Below, piece after piece: positions 32,660 through 34,173 of a stretch of DNA of 34,173 nucleotides (its first letter is position 1; each line of letters begins with the position of its first letter). Origin of the DNA: MADRE2 sp964397015 (GTDB taxonomy: Bacteria > Desulfobacterota > Desulfobacteria > Desulfobacterales > Desulfobacteraceae); assembly GCA_964397015.1 (NCBI GenBank), contig CAYNHL010000025.1:1-34173 (forward strand), given 5' to 3'. Position numbers and translations under genes: made by a program. The notes below the pieces were generated by a model, which worked only from the letters and a program-made list of their open reading frames with translations, was not told where the DNA came from and ran no database searches.

Positions 32660-33574
32660 AGATTTGCCTGCGGCAAGGGCATTCATGGTGGTTGCCCATA
32701 TATTCCGCTGGAAAAAACCGGCATCACAATCAAAGAATGGCCCGTGGACCCGGACACCGGCATGTTGAATCCGGCTGATCTGGAGCTCCTGCTGTCCCCG
32801 AAAACCCGGCTGCTGGCATTCCCCCACTGTTCCAATGTGGTGGGCCACGTCAATCCGGTGGCGGATATCGTATCCATCGCAAAGGCAGCCGGTGACGTGT
32901 ACACAGTGGTAGACGGGGTGGCCTGCGCCCCCCACGGCCTTCCGGACATCGGCTCCCTGGGCGCGGACATTTACCTGTTTTCCCTGTACAAAACCTGGGG
33001 GCCGCACCTGGGGGTGATGACCATCAAAAAACAGGTCATGGATGCGCTGCCCAACCAGGGCCATTTCTTCAACGCCCGTCTGGACAGGAAAAAAATGCTG
33101 CCTGCCGGCCCGGACCATGCCCAGATAGCTGCGGCAGCCGGGGTGACACAATACCTTGATGCTGTGCATTATTACCATTTTCCTCCTCCGGCTGACGGGG
33201 CAGGTACGGTTGGCCCTGCAGAAAAAGGCAGACAGCTCAAACAGCTTTTCCAGAATCATGAACGGGATCTACTGGCAAAACTGCTGACATGGTTGAAGAA
33301 ACGCAGCGATATCAGGATCATTGGACCGGATGAACCTGACCTGCGAGTCCCCACCATATCCATCCTGCCCGTGGACAAACCCATGGATGAGGTCTTTACA
33401 GCGCTCACAGCCCAAAAAATTATGGCCGGCCAGGGTCACTTTTACGGAGTCCGCCAGTTGATGGGAATGAACATCCCCGTCGAGAAAGGAGTTTTGCGGT
33501 TATCATTTCTGCATTACACCACAGAAGACGAAATCCGTCAGCTAATTGACGGACTCTCTGCGGCCCTGGATTGA
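32660..33574 (+). pseudogene. 5'-truncated class V aminotransferase (cysteine desulfurase-like)
   Basis: The frame opens after TAA 32657-32659 and runs to TGA 33574. Recognisable class V sequence begins near LEKTGITIKEWPVDPDTG (about 32708) and includes FPHCSNVVGHVNPV, VVDGVACAPHGLPDI and the PLP Lys in FSLYKTWGPHLGVM. It continues to a normal C-terminus (VLRLSFLHYTTEDEI). The first part of the fold, with the substrate-binding N-terminus and the PLP phosphate loop of about 100 residues, is missing; upstream bases encode unrelated residues and then a stop. GTG 32744 could start a 276-residue product, but it would lack the cofactor pocket, so I call it a pseudogene. Confidence 0.75.
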
Positions 33575-33618
33575 AAAAATTGAAGTTCCGGCGGACACGG
33601 CAAAGGAGCTTGGTCTGC

Positions 33619-34038
33619 CTAATCATCCGGTTCAAGCCGTTTGCCGAGGCTGACAACTTCATCTGTCTTGAAACCGATTGCCTTGTAAAATTCAATCACA
33701 CCTGTATTGCTGCTGCGAACCTGCAGGTTGATCTTCGGACAGCCGGCTTCATGAAGAAGCTTCTGCGCTTCTTCCATCATCAGCCGGCCAATGCCACTGC
33801 GTTGATATTCAGGCTGCACGGCCAGGTAGTTGATCCATCCGCGATGGCCGTCATATCCTGCCATTATGGAGGCAATGATCCCATCGTCCAGGCATCCGAC
33901 CAGGAACATTTCAGGTTGTACAAACAGCTTGCGCTGAATGTCCTTTTGCGGGTCATTCCACGGGACGACCAGTCCGCAGTCCTTCCATAAACGGATAACG
34001 GCCTCGGAATCATCCTGTTTGTATGGTCTTATCTTCAT
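33619..34038 (-). CDS. ypeA: GNAT acetyltransferase (YpeA-like)
   Basis: ATG 34038 gives 139 residues and aligns with the YpeA start (MKIRPYKQDD); GAGAG lies 9 bases upstream. The further ATG codons at 34044 and 34047 abut that site. GNAT signatures include LAVQPEYQRSGIGRLMMEEA (the acetyl-CoA R/Q-x-x-G-x-G/A loop), WKDCGLVVPWNDPQKDI near the N-terminus and GYDGHRGWINYLAV, then EFYKAIGFKTDEV and VSLGKRLEPDD at the end. The overall pattern is that of E. coli YpeA, whose substrate is not established. It is convergent with the truncated aminotransferase. Confidence 0.93.
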   Translation of the reverse strand: MKIRPYKQDDSEAVIRLWKDCGLVVPWNDPQKDIQRKLFVQPEMFLVGCLDDGIIASIMAGYDGHRGWINYLAVQPEYQRSGIGRLMMEEAQKLLHEAGCPKINLQVRSSNTGVIEFYKAIGFKTDEVVSLGKRLEPDD

Positions 34039-34091
34039 TTTCATCATCTCTCAGCAGAACACTATTCCTTTGGCTGAATATTACATAAACA

Positions 34092-34173
34092 TCAGTCAAC
34101 GGCAAGGGTATTTCCGCGCAGGGCAATCGCAAGTAAGAATTTTGCAGGTGGGGTTTTGTTGCTTCTGCCTAAA
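34092..34173 (-). CDS. possible C-terminal fragment of a gene entering from the right edge
   Basis: A minus-strand frame runs from the right edge to TGA at 34094-34092 and encodes about 26 residues ending AIALRGNTLAVD. Codon choice (GCC CTG CGC ACC) fits neighbouring genes. It is upstream of ypeA in the same direction. The fragment is too short to identify and may be chance. Confidence 0.25.
   Translation of the reverse strand, partial: LGRSNKTPPAKFLLAIALRGNTLAVD

Overview
This window looks like a chromosomal segment of a sulfate-reducing Desulfobacterales-type bacterium (Desulfobacteraceae-like, Thermodesulfobacteriota). That placement is inferred from moderate GC content, many PAS/GAF/hybrid histidine kinases, an FmdB-type zinc ribbon beside recN, a TraB-family membrane protein and the style of the proteins; no 16S gene is present. 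I see no rRNA, tRNA, CRISPR array, complete insertion sequence or phage gene. Genes are densely packed, and no gene-free stretch exceeds about 300 bases.

Layout. 1-4400: the tail of an unknown gene, an EamA-type permease, a convergent DHH phosphoesterase and a PAS/HisKA/receiver hybrid kinase. 4461-9200 (minus strand): a six-gene envelope operon, transcribed from 9200 down to 4461. It encodes a small lipoprotein, a secreted protein, a secreted LPP20-like protein with an internal duplication, a secreted unknown, a FlgT/LPP20-like secreted protein and a CsgG-like lipoprotein. This is the best candidate for an under-described system. 9363-12169: a YigZ/IMPACT protein and a DUF342/FapA protein. 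12237-14744: an XRE-cupin regulator behind a near-perfect sigma-70 promoter whose -10 box lies in a 21-bp perfect palindrome, followed by a LeuC/LeuD-type dehydratase pair. 14752-18322 (minus): polA then nadK.

18415-20967: a cysteine-rich mini-protein, an enlarged PurN and a hybrid-kinase remnant that has lost its catalytic core in frame. 21029-21736: a small membrane protein and an MTH1187-type protein. 21796-24774 (minus): an RsbW/Slr1658-like ATPase, a STAS protein and a double-receiver hybrid kinase, together a likely partner-switching module. 24879-26084: a TraB-family membrane protein. 26248-29381: a short helical protein, a Gate-domain membrane protein, recN and an FmdB zinc ribbon. 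29464-34038: citrate synthase, a glycerophosphodiester phosphodiesterase, threonine aldolase, a 5'-truncated class V aminotransferase and a YpeA-type acetyltransferase.

Housekeeping functions (DNA repair and replication: polA, recN; cofactor and purine synthesis: nadK, purN; central carbon: citrate synthase) are interleaved with signalling and envelope modules. The two clearly damaged genes (19384-20967 and about 32660-33574) show deletion without any visible mobile element.
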